Below are positions 19,074 through 29,287 of a DNA stretch of 64,000 nt, piece after piece. A model generated the notes under the pieces. The model searched no databases. It saw nothing but the letters and a program-made list of their open reading frames with translations, and was not told where the DNA came from. The first letter of the stretch is position 1. Each line of letters opens with the position of its first letter. Location: contig NZ_CP104311.1 of assembly GCF_036864975.1 (NCBI RefSeq), positions 317,501 to 381,500 of the forward strand. The letters are read 5' to 3'. Source of the stretch: Methylococcus capsulatus. Its GTDB lineage: Bacteria; Pseudomonadota; Gammaproteobacteria; Methylococcales; Methylococcaceae. Position numbers and translations under genes: made by a program.

Positions 19074-19751
19074 GTGAACGACGCACTGCACGAGGACGAT
19101 TCTGTTGATGCGCAGCCCACCACGCTACCGCCGGCGCCCGAGTTGTCGCAGCTGATGATTCACCTGCTCAAGGGCGTGCTTTACCGCGACGACGACGAGC
19201 GGCTGTGGGCGAGCCTGCTGCGCCTGCAGGCGCGGGTGCGGGAGCAGGCCGCCGTGCTGCTGCTCGATCTGGTGCTGGACGAGGCGGAAGGGTACGCCTT
19301 CTTGAAGAGCCGCCCGGACCCGGACGAATCGGAGGAGGCGCCGCGCTTGCCGCGGCTCGTCGCACGCCGGCCGCTTTCCTACCCGGTGAGCCTGATGCTG
19401 GCACTGCTCAGGAAGCGCTTGGCCGAGTTCGACGCCGGCGGCGGCGATACCCGGCAAGTGCTCTCGCGCGAGGACATCGCCGATCTCATACGGGTGTTCC
19501 TGCCCGAGGGCACAAACGAGGCTCGCTTGATCGACCAGGTGGACGCGACCATCGCCAAGGTGGTCGAGCTGGGATTTCTGCGGCGGCTCAAGCCTGCCGC
19601 CGGCAGCGCGCAGGACCGAGGCCAATACGAGGTGCGCCGCATCCTGAAGGCTTTCATCGACGCGCAGTGGCTGGCGGATTTCGACGCGCGGCTGGAGGTC
19701 TATCGCGTGGCGCTGTCGGGCGGCCCAGACCGGGAGAAGGCCAATGTTTGA
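19074..19751 (+). CDS. jetB: Wadjet system protein JetB (DUF4194)
   Basis: A 225-residue DUF4194 protein, the MukE-like winged-helix (KITE) subunit of Wadjet. It starts with GTG at 19074 behind a GGGAGAG ribosome site. Family segments include [21 protein letters not shown] and the wing-helix region [18 protein letters not shown], ending with [19 protein letters not shown]. The 3' end overlaps jetC by eight bases. Confidence 0.9.
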   Translation: MNDALHEDDSVDAQPTTLPPAPELSQLMIHLLKGVLYRDDDERLWASLLRLQARVREQAAVLLLDLVLDEAEGYAFLKSRPDPDESEEAPRLPRLVARRPLSYPVSLMLALLRKRLAEFDAGGGDTRQVLSREDIADLIRVFLPEGTNEARLIDQVDATIAKVVELGFLRRLKPAAGSAQDRGQYEVRRILKAFIDAQWLADFDARLEVYRVALSGGPDREKANV

Positions 19752-22700
19752 AGCGGCGACGCTCGGGCTGGACTTCGTGGCCGACGACAGCCGGGTAGGA
19801 TTTCGGCTGCAGCGGCTGGAAGTGCTGAACTGGGGCACCTTCGACAAGCGCGTGTGGCGCTACGAACTCGACGGGCGCAACGGTTTGCTCACCGGCGACA
19901 TCGGTTCGGGCAAGTCCACACTGGTCGATGCCGTCACCACCTTGCTGGTGCCGGCGCACCGGGTGGCCTATAACAAGGCCGCCGGCGCGGATGCCCGCGA
20001 GCGGTCCTTGCGCTCCTATGTATTAGGCTACTACAAGAGCGAGCGCAACGAGGTGACGGGCAACGCGAGGCCCGTCGCGCTGCGCGATGCGTCGAGCTAC
20101 TCGGTCATCCTCGGCGTCTTCCGCAACGAGGGCTATGACCAGGCGGTGACGCTGGCCCAGGTCTTCTGGCTGAAGGACCCGCAGGGCGCACCTGCACGCC
20201 TGTTCGTGACTACCGAGCGGGCTCTCACCATCGCCGATGACTTCAGCGGCTTTGGCAGTGACATCACCGCCCTGCGCAAGAAGCTGCGGGGCGCGGGCTG
20301 CGAGCTGTTCGACAGCTTCCCGCCCTACGGGGCATGGTTCCGCCGGCGCTTCGGCATCGAGCACGAGCAGGCCCTGGAGCTCTTCCATCAGACCGTATCG
20401 ATGAAATCGGTGGGCAACCTCACCGACTTCGTGCGCTGCCACATGCTGGAACCCTTCGATGTGGGCAGCCGCATCGAAGCGTTGATCCGCCACTTTGATG
20501 ACCTGGACCGGGCGCATCAGGCGGTGCTCAAGGCCAAGCGGCAAGTGGACTTGCTCGCGCCCCTGGTCGAGGACGGCGCGCGCCACCGGCTGCTCGCGGC
20601 CGAGATCCAGGGCTGGCGGGATGCGCGCGATCAGCTTCGACCGTATTTCGCCCGGCTCAAGGGCGAACTGCTGGACCGCCGACTCGGCTTGCTGGCGGAC
20701 GATGCGGCCCGGCTCGATGCGCAGATCGAGCGCCTGGACGCGCAGCGTGAGACCGGGCGCGTTGAGATTGGCCGCCTCGAGCGGGCCTTGCGCGACAACG
20801 GCGGCGACCGCCTGGAGGAGCTGGCGGCTGAGATCCGCCGTCTGGATCAGGAGAAGGTGCAACGTCAGCACAAAGCCGACCGCTACCGGGACTTGCTGGC
20901 CCGCATCGATGAGGCGGCGCCAGCCGATGTAGCCGGTTTCCTCGCCCAGCAGCAGAGCATCGCCCAGCGTGCCGAAGACTTGCGTGAGCGCATTGCCGAC
21001 TTGGACAACCGCGAGCGCGAAGAGGATTTCACTTTCCGCAAGGGCAGTGAAGAGCAAGCCGCCTTGTCCGACGAGATCGACAGCCTCCAGCGGCGCAAGA
21101 GCAACATTGACGCCGCCCAGATCCGCATCCGCGATGCGCTGTGTTCGGCGCTGGCGATCGGTGAGGGCGAACTGCCTTTCGCGGGCGAACTCATCCAGGT
21201 GCGTGACGACGAGCGCGATTGGGAGGGGGCGGCCGAGCGGTTGCTGCGCGGATTTGGTCTCTCGCTGCTGGTGCCGGACGCCCACTACAAGGCGGTGGCG
21301 GACTGGGTGGACCGCCAGCATCTGGGCGCCCGGCTGGTGTACTTTCATGTGCGTCCACGCAAGGCCGCGCAGGGCACCGTTCTGCATCCGCAGTCGCTGG
21401 TGAAGAAGCTCGTCATCAAGCCGGATTCACCACACTACGAGTGGCTGGAGCAGGAGCTTCGAAACCGCTTCGACGTGGCCTGCTGCGACAGCGGGGAGCA
21501 GTTCCGCCGCGAGGCGCGCGCCATTACGCGCGCAGGGCAAATCAAGGACCCGAGCGGTCGCCACGAGAAGGACGACCGCAGCCGGATCGACGACCGCAGC
21601 CGCTATGTGCTCGGCTGGAGCAACGCCGACAAGCTGCGGGCCTTGCGCGACCAGCGGGAGCGTCTGGAGGCAGAGCTGGCCCAACGCGCACAGCGCATCA
21701 GCGAGATCAGCCAAGCGCGCAACGAACTGCGGGGCCGGCTCGATGCACTTAGCAAGCTGGAAGAGTTCACGCACTTTGCGGACATCGACTGGATGAGCCT
21801 GGCCCGTCAGATTGCGGTACTCACCGAGGAACGCGCGCGGCTGGAAGCCGCATCCGATACGCTGCAAGAGTTGGGGCGCCAGCTCAAGGCCGCGCAAGAT
21901 CGGCTTGCGGAGACAGAACGCAAGCGCGACGAGGCCCGGGACAAGCGAGCGGCGGTGGCCACCAAGCAAGCTACGGCACAAGACCTGCGGAATCACACGG
22001 TCCGCATCTGGGAGGGCGCGCCGCTGACCGAAGTGCAGATCGAGCATCTGGATGGCTGGCGTTCGCAGGCGCTGGGCGAACATCAACTGTCGGTCGAGTC
22101 CTGCGACAACCGCGAGCAGGAGGTGCGCAAGTGGCTGCAGGAGCGCATCGACGCGGAGGACAAGCGCCTGGCCCGTCTGACCGAGCGCATCGTCAATGCC
22201 ATGCGCGGCTTCAAGGAGGAGTTCAAGGCCGAGACCGTCGAGATGGACGTGAGCCTGGCGGCGCTGCCGGAGTACGAGCGGATGCTCACCGGATTGAAGT
22301 GCGACGACCTACCGCGATTCGAGGCGCGCTTCAAGGAGCTGCTCAACGTCAACACGATCAACGAGATCGCCAACTTCAACGCCCAGCTCGCCCGCGAGCG
22401 CGAGACGATCAAGGAGCGCGTCGACTTCATCAACCAGTCGCTCCAAGCCATCGACTACAACCCCGGCCGGTACATCAAGCTGGTGGCGCTGCCAAGCCCG
22501 GATGCGGAGATCCGCGACTTCCAGCAGGATTTGCGGGCGTGCACCGAGGGCGCGATGACGGGCTCGGCCGACGAACAGTATTCGGAAGCCAAGTTCCTGC
22601 AGGTCAAGGCCATCATCGACCGCTTCCGTGGCCGTGAAGGGCTGTCGGACGCCGACCGGCGCTGGACCGCCAAGGTCACCGACGTACGCAACTGGTTCCT

Positions 22701-23118
22701 GTTCTCGGCCAGCGAGCGCTGGCGCGCCGATGGTGCCGAGCACGAGCACTACTCGGACTCAGGCGGGAAGTCGGGCGGTCAGAAGGAGAAGCTGGCCTAC
22801 ACCGTGCTGGCCGCGAGCCTGGCCTACCAATTCGGGCTGGAGTGGGGCGCCGTTCGTTCGCGGTCGTTCCGCTTCGTCGTGATCGACGAAGCTTTCGGGC
22901 GCGGGTCGGACGAGTCGGCGCAGTACGGTTTGCGCCTGTTCCAGCAGCTCAACCTGCAGCTGTTGATCGTCACGCCGCTGCAGAAGATCCACATCATCGA
23001 GCCCTTCGTGGCCAGTGTGGGCTTCGTGCACAACGAGGGCGGGCGCGACTCACGGCTGCGCTGCCTCACGATCGACGAATACCGGACACAGAAGGCCGCG
23101 GGAGGGCCTGCCAGGTGA
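19744..23118 (+). CDS. jetC: Wadjet system SMC-like ATPase JetC
   Basis: A 1124-residue MukB-like SMC ATPase, the motor that extrudes DNA loops on small circular DNA. Walker [11 protein letters not shown] is at about residues 50-59. Long coiled-coil arms flank a hinge-like globular region (about 470-620). The ABC signature region [20 protein letters not shown] is near residue 1006 and Walker [15 protein letters not shown] near 1045, so ATP hydrolysis should be intact. Overlaps: eight bases with jetB and four with jetD. DNA loop extrusion and closed-circle sensing are known for homologues, not shown here. Confidence 0.93.
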   Translation: MFEAATLGLDFVADDSRVGFRLQRLEVLNWGTFDKRVWRYELDGRNGLLTGDIGSGKSTLVDAVTTLLVPAHRVAYNKAAGADARERSLRSYVLGYYKSERNEVTGNARPVALRDASSYSVILGVFRNEGYDQAVTLAQVFWLKDPQGAPARLFVTTERALTIADDFSGFGSDITALRKKLRGAGCELFDSFPPYGAWFRRRFGIEHEQALELFHQTVSMKSVGNLTDFVRCHMLEPFDVGSRIEALIRHFDDLDRAHQAVLKAKRQVDLLAPLVEDGARHRLLAAEIQGWRDARDQLRPYFARLKGELLDRRLGLLADDAARLDAQIERLDAQRETGRVEIGRLERALRDNGGDRLEELAAEIRRLDQEKVQRQHKADRYRDLLARIDEAAPADVAGFLAQQQSIAQRAEDLRERIADLDNREREEDFTFRKGSEEQAALSDEIDSLQRRKSNIDAAQIRIRDALCSALAIGEGELPFAGELIQVRDDERDWEGAAERLLRGFGLSLLVPDAHYKAVADWVDRQHLGARLVYFHVRPRKAAQGTVLHPQSLVKKLVIKPDSPHYEWLEQELRNRFDVACCDSGEQFRREARAITRAGQIKDPSGRHEKDDRSRIDDRSRYVLGWSNADKLRALRDQRERLEAELAQRAQRISEISQARNELRGRLDALSKLEEFTHFADIDWMSLARQIAVLTEERARLEAASDTLQELGRQLKAAQDRLAETERKRDEARDKRAAVATKQATAQDLRNHTVRIWEGAPLTEVQIEHLDGWRSQALGEHQLSVESCDNREQEVRKWLQERIDAEDKRLARLTERIVNAMRGFKEEFKAETVEMDVSLAALPEYERMLTGLKCDDLPRFEARFKELLNVNTINEIANFNAQLARERETIKERVDFINQSLQAIDYNPGRYIKLVALPSPDAEIRDFQQDLRACTEGAMTGSADEQYSEAKFLQVKAIIDRFRGREGLSDADRRWTAKVTDVRNWFLFSASERWRADGAEHEHYSDSGGKSGGQKEKLAYTVLAASLAYQFGLEWGAVRSRSFRFVVIDEAFGRGSDESAQYGLRLFQQLNLQLLIVTPLQKIHIIEPFVASVGFVHNEGGRDSRLRCLTIDEYRTQKAAGGPAR

Positions 23119-24293
23119 GCTGGACCACGCCGGCCGACCTGCGCGCGCAGGTGCAGCGCCTGTGGGACCGCGGCGACTTGCTGCAGGCCACCGTGTCGGA
23201 CACCCTCACCTGGCCCCTGCGCCTGAACCTGAAGTCCCCCTTGGCTTCCGACCTGTCCGACCGTTTCGAGGCGGTGCGCGAATGGGCGCACGCCATCGCC
23301 AATACCCCTCAGGTTCGCATCGAATGGCGGGAGTGGAATCACCGCGTCCAGGGCAAGCAACGGCTTCCGGCGGCCGTCTGGATCGATACCCTGCAGGACG
23401 CCTTGGCTTTCATCGGCAAGAGCAGACAGGCGCAACGCTTCGAGGCCTTGTGGCGACAGACGGCGGTTATGCAGCCGGCCTTGCTGGCGTGGCTGTCGCG
23501 GCGCCCGATCCGGGCGCTGGACCAGGCCGACCGCTGGGAGCGTCTGCTGGCCGTGGTCGCCTGGCTGCAGGCCCATCCCCGTCCGGCCATGTACCTGCGC
23601 CAGGTCGACGTGCCTGGGGTGGACAGCAAGTTCATCGAGGCCCACCGAGGCGTGTTGGCCGAGCTGCTGGACCTGGCGCTGCCACCAGAAGTCATCGATC
23701 TTGACGCGACCGGCGTCGTGCAGTTCACGCGGCGCTACGGCTTCCTCGACAAACCGGTGCGCATCCGTTTCCGCTCGCTCGATGCCACAGTGCCCTCTCT
23801 GCCGGGGTGCGCCGGCTTGCCCGACATCACTCTGGATGCCGCCAGCTTCGCGTCACTGGCGCTGCCTATCGAGCAAGTTTTCATCACTGAGAACGAGACC
23901 AACTTCCTCGCCTTCCCGGCGGCGGCGCGAGCCATCGTCATCTTTGGCGCCGGCTACGGCTGGGCGTCGTTGGCAGAGGCATCCTGGTTACACCGCTGCC
24001 GGCTGCACTACTGGGGCGACATCGACACCCATGGCTTTGCCATCCTGGATCAGTTGCGGGAGCACTTCCCGCAGACAGAGTCTGTCCTGATGGATGCGCA
24101 AACCTTACTGGCACATCGTGCGCACTGGGGGGAGGAACCCGACCCGGTCCACCACGATTTGTTTCGTCTTACTCAGGCGGAGGCAAAAATCTACGACGAT
24201 CTTCGATGGGACCGCATACGACCCAGGCTAAGGCTGGAGCAAGAGCGTGTGGGATTCGGCTGGTTGAACGAACGGCTCCGGAAGTTACGGTGA
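23115..24293 (+). CDS. jetD: Wadjet nuclease subunit JetD (DUF3322/DUF2220)
   Basis: A 392-residue protein with an N-terminal DUF3322 region and a C-terminal DUF2220 Toprim-like domain related to topoisomerase VI subunit A. The Toprim acidic residues are visible: Glu in [13 protein letters not shown] (about 258) and the DxD of [12 protein letters not shown] (about 300). JetD cuts plasmid DNA after the complex has reeled in the whole circle (known for homologues). The GTG start at 23115 overlaps the jetC stop (GTGA). This completes the four-gene type I set in the usual jetA-B-C-D order. Confidence 0.9.
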   Translation: MSWTTPADLRAQVQRLWDRGDLLQATVSDTLTWPLRLNLKSPLASDLSDRFEAVREWAHAIANTPQVRIEWREWNHRVQGKQRLPAAVWIDTLQDALAFIGKSRQAQRFEALWRQTAVMQPALLAWLSRRPIRALDQADRWERLLAVVAWLQAHPRPAMYLRQVDVPGVDSKFIEAHRGVLAELLDLALPPEVIDLDATGVVQFTRRYGFLDKPVRIRFRSLDATVPSLPGCAGLPDITLDAASFASLALPIEQVFITENETNFLAFPAAARAIVIFGAGYGWASLAEASWLHRCRLHYWGDIDTHGFAILDQLREHFPQTESVLMDAQTLLAHRAHWGEEPDPVHHDLFRLTQAEAKIYDDLRWDRIRPRLRLEQERVGFGWLNERLRKLR

Positions 24294-24488
24294 AGTCCGC
24301 CGGTGAGTGGTCGCAGGTCTATGGGACGAAGCGGCGGCCACGTGATGGCCGGCCGCAGGTACGAGGTGCTGGCCGCGGCTCCCGGGGCCGGATGAAACGA
24401 GACCGCACGTGGGATTGTTCTCTGCCCCCGGAAAACCCGCCATTGCGGATTCGGTGGGCAGCGATGACACGGGGCATTGCAGCCCTCG

Positions 24489-25646
24489 TCAGACGACCGC
24501 GACGCGATTGCGCCCGTTCTGCTTGGCGTGGTAGAGCGCGCGATCGGCACTGTGCTTGAGCAGGGACAAATCGTAGGGTGGCCGGTCGATACAGGTGACG
24601 CCGATGCTCACGGTGAGTGATATGGCTTCTTCGCCGTAGCGGAAGCCGGCGTGCATCGTCGCGAGGCGCAGGCGGTCGGCGATGCGCTGTGCCTGTTCCT
24701 GCGTGGTCGCCGGCAACAGAACACCGAATTCCTCGCCGCCGTAGCGGCAGAACAGATCGCGGTGCCGCAGGCTTTCTTCCATGGTCTCCGCAACCCGGAC
24801 AAGGGCGGCATCGCCGGCGGCATGACCGTGCCGATCATTGACCTGCTTGAAATGATCGATGTCGATCATGAGCAACGAGACCGGCTCCCGCTTGCTGCGC
24901 GCCCGAAGCAGTTCATCGGTGGCGAGGTTTTCGAACACTCGCCGGTTATAGATCCGCGTGAGCGAATCGAACGAGGCCAATTGATGCAGTTCGGCGTTGA
25001 GCTCCTCGGCGACGATCAGTCCGAAACAGAGAGAACCCAAGACGTTCCCGACCAGCATGGCGGAATACGTCAATTGCTGCACCCAGTTTTCGTCCATGGG
25101 ATGGACTATCGGTGCGCCCAGGATGAGAGGATTTACCGCACGTATCGCCAAAACCACGCTGATTGCGAGCGCCAGGACACCGGTGACCCGGTAGATCGAC
25201 CGGCCAGAAGGGGGAGCCGGACGGAGCAGAGCGGATGCGATCATGAAGAACACTGCAGCGGCCCATGCGCTGTTGGTGCTGATGCGGAGTTTGTCGTAAC
25301 CTGCGTAGAGGGTGTAGACGTTACTGACTGCGGTCAAGACGAAAACGCCAAGCAGTGCGAACTTGCTGTAGGCACGCTCCCGGAGTTCTTGCACCGCGAC
25401 GAAAACCAGGAGAGTTCCGCCGATCGCTAGCGTGACCGCCCCACCCAACGCGACCGGCTCCGGTACCAGCGCTCGCCCGGCCAGGATGAAAAGTGCGAAA
25501 TTCATCCCCGTCATCAACCCGCCCAGCGCCCACGAATGCATGGCTCGGGTGATCCGGGCGGGATATTGCGGAGCGACCAGCAGAATCACGCCGGCCTTGC
25601 CTACCGACGCCAGCGTCAGAAGGGTGTAGAGGGTGTAGGGATCCAT
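24489..25646 (-). CDS. Membrane-bound diguanylate cyclase (GGDEF protein)
   Basis: Makes cyclic di-GMP at the inner membrane. The 385-residue protein has an N-terminal multi-span membrane domain (about 1-215, at least six hydrophobic segments) and a C-terminal GGDEF domain. The active site reads GGEEF, and five residues upstream lies RHRD, matching the RxxD inhibitory product-binding site, so feedback control is likely intact. The ATG at 25646 (MDPYTLYTLL) is chosen because the further upstream frame is not hydrophobic and lacks similarity. The sensory domain is not a family I recognise. It is convergent with jetD. Confidence 0.9.
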   Translation of the reverse strand: MDPYTLYTLLTLASVGKAGVILLVAPQYPARITRAMHSWALGGLMTGMNFALFILAGRALVPEPVALGGAVTLAIGGTLLVFVAVQELRERAYSKFALLGVFVLTAVSNVYTLYAGYDKLRISTNSAWAAAVFFMIASALLRPAPPSGRSIYRVTGVLALAISVVLAIRAVNPLILGAPIVHPMDENWVQQLTYSAMLVGNVLGSLCFGLIVAEELNAELHQLASFDSLTRIYNRRVFENLATDELLRARSKREPVSLLMIDIDHFKQVNDRHGHAAGDAALVRVAETMEESLRHRDLFCRYGGEEFGVLLPATTQEQAQRIADRLRLATMHAGFRYGEEAISLTVSIGVTCIDRPPYDLSLLKHSADRALYHAKQNGRNRVAVV

Positions 25647-26081
25647 ATCAGCCCGGATAAGGAGCGCTTGCAGAGGAAACGCCCCGTCAGCCTCGCGCCT
25701 CCGGCAGGCCACAAATTCGACCGCGGCGAAATGCGCGGAAACCGGCTCACCGCTTTCCTGGAAGCCTTGCCGGCCGAAAAAGGCCGCCTCACAGAGGGCC
25801 TGTTCGGATTTCCGAAGTTTGAAGCAGGTGCCGACACGATGGGCAAGATAGAGAGCATTGGCGGAAAGGTTGTTGCCGGAAGGCTCGATGACACACGGCG
25901 AAGCAACACCGTTTTCGGCGCCGGGAGACAGCCGACGCATCGACCTAAGTGTAGCCGGTTCGAAGCTGCCGGGCGATCATGCCGCGCCCCTGAGGAGTAT
26001 TCGGTGTAGGATGGACCACGTTCCCGGCCGGTCCTTGAGCCCGGTTTCGGCATGTCCTCATCTACGGCCCATGGAGAGCTC
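25647..26081. other. Intergenic region without a recognised gene
   Basis: This 435-base gap lies between the divergent diguanylate cyclase and small lipoprotein genes. Open frames exist on both strands but have no recognisable family sequence or ribosome sites. It presumably holds both promoters; no convincing -35/-10 pair was picked out. Confidence 0.5.
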
Positions 26082-26438
26082 ATGAAAGCCCTGATCGCGG
26101 TTTACACAGCTTTGATGCTTTCCGGCTGCGGGGTCGTGCTACCGGCCAAGCACAATTCCAGCGATCTCGATAAGCTCCAAACCGGCATGACGGAACAACA
26201 GGTCGACCAGGTGCTCGATTCCCATTACGTCACGCTGCATGAAGGAGAAACAGCGGAAGGCAGGAACACCGTGGTCCGGTTATATGATCTGTACGGCAGA
26301 AACACGGCCGTCTGGAACCTGCTGCTCGGTCTTCCGACCTTCACCGTCACCTGGTGGCTCGTACCGGACACCAAGGCTTACGAACTGGTCTTCGTCGATC
26401 ATAAACTGCAACGATGGGCTCTCGATGAGCCGGAGTGA
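26082..26438 (+). CDS. Small SmpA/OmlA-like lipoprotein
   Basis: A 118-residue predicted lipoprotein: MKALIAVYTALMLSGCGVVL with lipobox LSGC, cleavage before Cys16. The segment LDKLQTGMTEQQVDQVLDS resembles the start of the SmpA/OmlA (BamE-like) domain, where the 'G-M-T/S-xx-V' turn is characteristic. It is too different to be BamE itself. The ATG at 26082 follows GGAGAG at good spacing. A small membrane protein gene follows 24 bases downstream, probably in the same transcript. Confidence 0.75.
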   Translation: MKALIAVYTALMLSGCGVVLPAKHNSSDLDKLQTGMTEQQVDQVLDSHYVTLHEGETAEGRNTVVRLYDLYGRNTAVWNLLLGLPTFTVTWWLVPDTKAYELVFVDHKLQRWALDEPE

Positions 26439-26462
26439 GGGGCGGACTTTGAGGAGGTTTCC

Positions 26463-26621
26463 ATGCCGAACGAACCGAACCTGCAGGAGCACACGAAGAA
26501 GGTTTTCAAAGAAACGGTCGACATCTACCGCAAGGACCTCATCGCTCTCCTGAACAACCCGCTGCCCATCGCCATCGCAGTGGCGGTGATCGTATTGTTC
26601 CTGCTCGCGATCGGATCGTGA
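26463..26621 (+). CDS. 52-residue single-span membrane protein
   Basis: A short open frame with a strong GAGGAGG ribosome site five bases before the ATG. The product is MPNEPNLQEHTKKVFKETVD onward: about 30 charged, probably helical residues, then one hydrophobic span (PIAIAVAVIVLFLLAIGS) at the C-terminus. The layout resembles a tail-anchored small protein. No family is recognised. Codon use is ordinary for the region and the ribosome site is strong, which supports a real gene. Confidence 0.65.
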   Translation: MPNEPNLQEHTKKVFKETVDIYRKDLIALLNNPLPIAIAVAVIVLFLLAIGS

Positions 26622-26739
26622 GAGCCGACCGGCCGACCGTGAGGCCGGATTCGGTCAAGCGTTCTCCCCGCCGATCCGGCTGGACTTCATGCTCGGTGAC
26701 AGTCTTCACCTTCACCGCCAACTTTGCGCGCCAAGTCAC

Positions 26740-26768
26740 TTGCATGTTGCTAGCTGCATGACTATAGT
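26740..26768 (+). promoter_or_regulatory. Sigma-70-type promoter of the HxlR-KAS II operon
   Basis: TTGCAT at 26740-26745 and TATAGT at 26763-26768 are separated by exactly 17 bases. The spacer holds GCTAGC and a repeat of TGCATG. Transcription would start only a few bases before the ATG at 26779, leaving a very short leader. An HxlR regulator often represses its own promoter; the repeated TGCATG could be part of its operator, which is a guess. Confidence 0.55.
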
Positions 26769-26778
26769 CGCTTTCATC

Positions 26779-27312
26779 ATGCAACGAACAAGTTTCAAGA
26801 ACATGGAATGCCCGGCGGCCCGCGCCCTGGAATGTGTCGGCGAATGGTGGAGCATGCTGATCCTGCGCGATGCGTTCCAGGGGCTTACCCGATTCGACGA
26901 ATTCCAGGCCAGCCTCGGGATCGCGCCCAATATCCTGACCCGACGGCTGAAACATCTGACCATGAATGGTTTATTGGAGCGCCGCATGTACAACCCACGT
27001 CCACCCCGATACGAATACCTTCTGACGGCCAAAGGCCGTGATTTCTTCCCGGTACTGGCGGCGATGTTGGCCTGGGGCAATAAGCACCTGACACCCGAAG
27101 GGATATCGGTCCAACTGGCGGACCGCCGTTCCGGCGAACGCGTCGAACCGGTTTTGGTGGATGGCCACACCCTGGCGCCGATCACCCCGGAGAATGTGAT
27201 GCTGCAGCCAGGACCCGCGGCGAGTCCACAGGTCCGCCTGCGCGCCCGCTTGTCGCGGGCCCGGTCGGCAAACACCGCTCCGCCGGACCAGAACACGGAA
27301 AAACCGGCATGA
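26779..27312 (+). CDS. HxlR-family transcriptional regulator
   Basis: A 177-residue winged-helix regulator. The HxlR signature is clear: MECPAARALECVGEWWSMLIL, then FQGLTRFDEFQASLGIAPNILTRRLKHL and the wing LLERRMYNPRPPRYEYLLT. HxlR proteins respond to redox or small electrophiles through cysteines; one Cys (in MECPAARALECVG, two residues) is at the N-terminus as in many members. The ATG at 26779 is preferred because it lies just after the promoter; another ATG at 26758 lies before the -10. The stop overlaps the KAS II start (ATGA). An unusually long basic, Pro/Ala-rich tail follows about residue 125. Confidence 0.85.
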   Translation: MQRTSFKNMECPAARALECVGEWWSMLILRDAFQGLTRFDEFQASLGIAPNILTRRLKHLTMNGLLERRMYNPRPPRYEYLLTAKGRDFFPVLAAMLAWGNKHLTPEGISVQLADRRSGERVEPVLVDGHTLAPITPENVMLQPGPAASPQVRLRARLSRARSANTAPPDQNTEKPA

Positions 27313-28583
27313 GCATGCGCCGCATCGTCGTCACGGGCATGGGGATCGTCTCCCCCTTGGGCTGTGGCGTCGACCAGGTGTGGTCACGCCTGATTGCCGG
27401 CCATTCCGGACTACGCGCGCTGCCCGAAGACCTGGTGGCCGATATTCCGGCAAAGGTGGGCGGGCTCGTACCTACCCGGGTGGAACACCCGGCAGCCGGC
27501 TTCGATGCCGACCAGGTGGCCTCTCCCAAGGACCAGCGCAAGATGGACCGGTTCATCCTGTTCGCGCTGGCCGCAGCCGAGGAAGCGATTGCCCAGTCGG
27601 GCTGGACGCCGACGGATGCGAGATCGCACGAACGCACCGCCACGGTCATCGCCTCCGGTATCGGCGGCTTTCCGGCGATCACGCAGGCCGCACGCACCAC
27701 GGACCGCCGCGGCGCGCAGCGCCTGTCCCCATTCACCATCCCATCCTTTCTCGTCAACATGGCGGCCGGGCATGTTTCCATCCGCTACGGCTATCAAGGC
27801 CCCATCGGCGCTCCGGTGACGGCCTGCGCGGCGGGTGTCCAGGCCATCGGCGACGCCGCCCGGCTGATCCGCGAAGGCGAAGCCGATGTGGCCGTCTGCG
27901 GCGGTACGGAGGCCTGCATCGACCGGGTGAGCCTGGGCGGGTTTGCCGCCGCGCGGGCCTTGTCGTCGCGCTTCAATGACGAACCGGAACGCGCCTCCCG
28001 TCCTTTCGATAGAGCACGCGACGGCTTCGTGATGGGAGAGGGCGCGGGGTTGCTGGTCATCGAAACGCTGGAGCACGCTCAGGCACGGGGTGCCCAACCC
28101 CTCGCCGAATTGGTCGGATACGGCACCAGCGCGGACGCCTATCACCTCACCTCCGGCCCGGAGGATGGCACCGGCGCCCGACGGGCCATGCAGGCCGCCT
28201 TGCGGCAGGGCGGCCTCACACCGGCAGACATTCAGCACCTGAACGCCCATGCCACCTCCACCCCCGTGGGGGACCGCTGCGAGCTGGAAGCCATCAAATC
28301 GCTGTTCGGCCGGAACCCAAGTGTCGCGGTCAGTTCGACCAAATCGGCGACCGGCCATCTACTGGGAGCCGCGGGGGGCGTCGAGGCCATCTTCACCGTC
28401 CTGGCGCTGCGCGACCAAATCGTGCCGGCGACGCTCAACCTGGAACATCCCGACCCTGCCGGCGAAGGCGTGGACATCGTGAGCGGTGCGGCCAGGCCCA
28501 TGGCCCTCGACCATGCGATGTCCAACGGCTTCGGTTTCGGCGGCGTGAACGCCAGCATCGTTCTGCGGCGCTGGCAGGTGTGA
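27309..28583 (+). CDS. fabF: Beta-ketoacyl-ACP synthase II (FabF-like)
   Basis: Condenses malonyl-ACP with acyl-ACP in fatty acid elongation. The 424-residue protein has the KAS active-site triad: Cys173 in VTACAAGVQAIG, His in NAHATSTPVGD (about 313) and His in KSATGHLLGAAGG (about 350). Start MSMRRIVVTGMGIVSPLG is typical. It is coupled to an HxlR regulator and not surrounded by acpP, fabD or fabG, so it is probably an accessory copy rather than the housekeeping gene; a role in a special fatty acid or polyketide is inference. Confidence 0.9.
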   Translation: MSMRRIVVTGMGIVSPLGCGVDQVWSRLIAGHSGLRALPEDLVADIPAKVGGLVPTRVEHPAAGFDADQVASPKDQRKMDRFILFALAAAEEAIAQSGWTPTDARSHERTATVIASGIGGFPAITQAARTTDRRGAQRLSPFTIPSFLVNMAAGHVSIRYGYQGPIGAPVTACAAGVQAIGDAARLIREGEADVAVCGGTEACIDRVSLGGFAAARALSSRFNDEPERASRPFDRARDGFVMGEGAGLLVIETLEHAQARGAQPLAELVGYGTSADAYHLTSGPEDGTGARRAMQAALRQGGLTPADIQHLNAHATSTPVGDRCELEAIKSLFGRNPSVAVSSTKSATGHLLGAAGGVEAIFTVLALRDQIVPATLNLEHPDPAGEGVDIVSGAARPMALDHAMSNGFGFGGVNASIVLRRWQV

Positions 28584-28777
28584 CGTATCCGGTCGCTGGC
28601 AACAAGAGCCGGTGACGGAGTTAACGCAGACGTTGGCATACTGCCAGACGGATCGAACCAGGAGGCTCCAAGGATCGATTGGCCGCGACCATATGTCGGC
28701 CTCGAATGATTTCCTTTTGCTCAGCACACCCTTTCGTCACTTCAGCGGTCCCAATTCTTATCGTTACAGGAGGTTGT

Positions 28778-29188
28778 ATGTCGGTCATACTTAAAGGTAG
28801 CTGCCTTTGCGGCGCGGTGAAATATGAAGTCAGCGGTGATCCTCAACGCTTCTATCATTGCCATTGTTCCCGATGCCGAAAGTCTTCAGGAACCGGGCAT
28901 GCGACCAATCTATTCGTAGCGAATGCGGATTTGGTGTTTACGGACGGCAAATCCTTGCTGAAGCAATTTAAAGTTCCCGAAGCCAAGCGGTTCACCCGGC
29001 AGTTTTGTAGTCACTGCGGAAGTCAGGTCGCCCGATTCGTTCCGGAAATTGATGGCGTTGTAATCCCAGCCGGCTCACTGGACGACGAAATCCCGATCAA
29101 ACCGCAGGCGCGGATTTTCTGGGACTCACGAGCCGAATGGTCTTGCGACGGGGATACGTTACCGCGTTATGCTGAATATCCGGACTAA
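28778..29188 (+). CDS. GFA-family zinc protein (glutathione-dependent formaldehyde-activating-like)
   Basis: A 136-residue protein with the GFA/CENP-V zinc-binding pattern: CLCGAVKYEV, then CHCSRCRKSSG, and FCSHCGSQV. The founding member was proposed to form S-hydroxymethylglutathione from formaldehyde, a plausible job in a one-carbon organism, but that activity is disputed and most members are uncharacterised. The ATG at 28778 has AGGAGG five bases upstream. This gene and the next use more A/T-ending codons than the neighbours, suggesting recent transfer. Confidence 0.85.
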   Translation: MSVILKGSCLCGAVKYEVSGDPQRFYHCHCSRCRKSSGTGHATNLFVANADLVFTDGKSLLKQFKVPEAKRFTRQFCSHCGSQVARFVPEIDGVVIPAGSLDDEIPIKPQARIFWDSRAEWSCDGDTLPRYAEYPD

Positions 29189-29287
29189 TTGAATTTTCGG
29201 GGTATTGGTGCGACGAGTCGCAATGGACACTTCAGCGACAAGAGGTGACACACTGTCAGAAAAATCCGCATGATCCAGGCATCTCAG

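Noticed and set aside
20023-21387. 454-codon minus-strand frame opposite jetC
   Set aside because: Shadow of the coiled-coil region of JetC; no family pattern.
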